A stretch of DNA of 13,577 nucleotides from Embleya sp040605455 (GTDB lineage: Bacteria; Actinomycetota; Actinomycetes; Streptomycetales; Streptomycetaceae). The position numbers and the translations under genes were made by a program. Below are positions 12,963-13,577 of the stretch, in pieces. Position 1 is the stretch's first letter. Every line of letters begins with the position of its first letter. Location: NCBI RefSeq assembly GCF_040605455.1, contig NZ_JBEXCV010000197.1, forward strand, positions 1-13,577, in the 5' to 3' direction. The notes under the pieces were generated by a model. The model saw only the letters and a list, made by a program, of their open reading frames with translations. It had not been told where the DNA came from and searched no databases.

Positions 12963-13577
12963 ATGGGCGCAGGGACGGGGCTACGCGCACTCGCCGGAGT
13001 GGTGCTCCTGGGCGTGCTGTACGTCGTGCTCGCGCTACCGCTCCTGCTCGTCGCGTTCGTGACCGGTGCGATCGTCGATCACGGGCGATTCTTCACCTCG
13101 GGGGCGGCCGTGCTGTGGGGCCTCGGCGTCGTCGCGCTGGTCGCGCTGCTGCTGGAGCTGACCGGACCGCGCCGGCTGCCGGCGGGGCTCGCGGTGGACG
13201 CCCGGGCGCAGCCGGTGTTGTGGGAACTGGTCCAGGACGTGGCCGAGGATCTGCGGGTGCCCGTGCCGGACGGGATCGTGCTGACCGGCGGGGCCGGCTG
13301 TGAGCTGCGAGTGGTCCGGCGTCCCGGGAACTGGCTGCACCGTCATCTGGTGCTGGGTGCCGCGCTGCCGCATGTGCTGACCGGCCGGCGGCTGCGGGTG
13401 GCGATCGCGCACGCGCTCGGACACGCCCGCCGTCGGCGACCGCCGCTCGCGGACCGGATCGCCTGCCACGGAGTGGACGCGGTGGTCGGGCTGGCCGAGG
13501 CGCTGGCCGGTAGAGCGCGGCGTAGCCGGCCGCCGCCCGCCCCGCGCCGCCGTGGCCGGCCAGCGCCTCGGCCAGCC
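12963..13577 (+). CDS. M48 peptidase-like membrane protein, partial, degenerate active site
   Basis: The frame is open from the ATG at 12963 to the window edge (205 codons seen). GAGGGGG lies 5 bp upstream of the start. Two hydrophobic segments (about 8-37 and 46-66) are followed by a soluble region. That region has the order seen in actinobacterial M48 proteins: WELVQDVAEDLRVPVPDGIVLTGG, then HLVLGAALPHVLTGRRLRVAIAHALGH. M48 enzymes have HExxH, usually HELGH, at this point. Here residues 150-154 are HALGH, so the catalytic glutamate is replaced by alanine (GCG for GAG) while both zinc-ligand histidines remain. Hydrolysis is therefore unlikely, although metal binding could persist. The last 30 or so residues are Arg/Pro/Ala-rich and encoded within an inverted repeat, so they may be unreliable. 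Fold assignment rests on pattern only. Confidence 0.75.
   Translation, partial: MGAGTGLRALAGVVLLGVLYVVLALPLLLVAFVTGAIVDHGRFFTSGAAVLWGLGVVALVALLLELTGPRRLPAGLAVDARAQPVLWELVQDVAEDLRVPVPDGIVLTGGAGCELRVVRRPGNWLHRHLVLGAALPHVLTGRRLRVAIAHALGHARRRRPPLADRIACHGVDAVVGLAEALAGRARRSRPPPAPRRRGRPAPRPA
13489..13577. repeat. 22-bp perfect inverted repeat at the window end
   Basis: The 22 bases at 13489-13510 (starting GGCTGGCCGAGG) are exactly reverse-complemented at 13556-13577 (ending CTCGGCCAGCC), with a 45-base GC-rich interval. It lies inside the terminal reading frame. A fold-back assembly artefact at a contig end is as likely as a real hairpin. Confidence 0.8.

Overview
The window is high-GC DNA (about 70% G+C by eye) from an actinomycete, most likely of the Streptomyces/Kitasatospora group. 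The evidence is the third-position G/C bias, GTG starts, TANNNT-type -10 boxes, actinobacterial SOS boxes, and the order lexA (leftward) / nrdR-nrdJ (rightward), which is a familiar arrangement in streptomycetes. The genus cannot be fixed from this sequence alone.

Left part (1-4950), genome-maintenance core. lexA is read leftward behind two SOS-box-like sites at 914-929 and 979-994. nrdR and the coenzyme-B12-dependent ribonucleotide reductase gene nrdJ are read rightward from a recognisable promoter (1160-1188). Two NrdR-type boxes lie at and just after its start point, exactly 32 bp apart. NrdR should therefore control its own gene and the reductase in response to nucleotide pools. A perfect 17-bp hairpin (4904-4945) ends nrdJ and, on the other strand, def.

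Middle part (5024-9080). A leftward set reads: unknown 181-residue protein, large polytopic membrane protein (copy A), peptide deformylase with a His-rich N-terminus. A LOG-family nucleotide phosphoribohydrolase gene is read divergently from the 181-residue gene. The 292-bp space between them carries two perfect inverted repeats. A compound hairpin at 8985-9021 separates the LOG gene from the next, convergent gene.

Right part (9080-13577). A second copy (B) of the membrane protein lies directly downstream of an MFS drug-exporter gene. The exporter is divergent from an HxlR-family regulator gene. The intergenic region holds two near-identical 21-bp operator candidates 46 bp apart, and hxlR looks leaderless. 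This HxlR / exporter / membrane-protein unit is the best candidate here for an uncharacterised system. The last gene is partial: a membrane protein resembling M48 peptidases whose HExxH motif reads HALGH, so it is probably not catalytic. The window begins and ends in strong hairpins, and the terminal one may be an assembly fold-back.

No rRNA, tRNA, CRISPR array, insertion sequence or integrase was seen.
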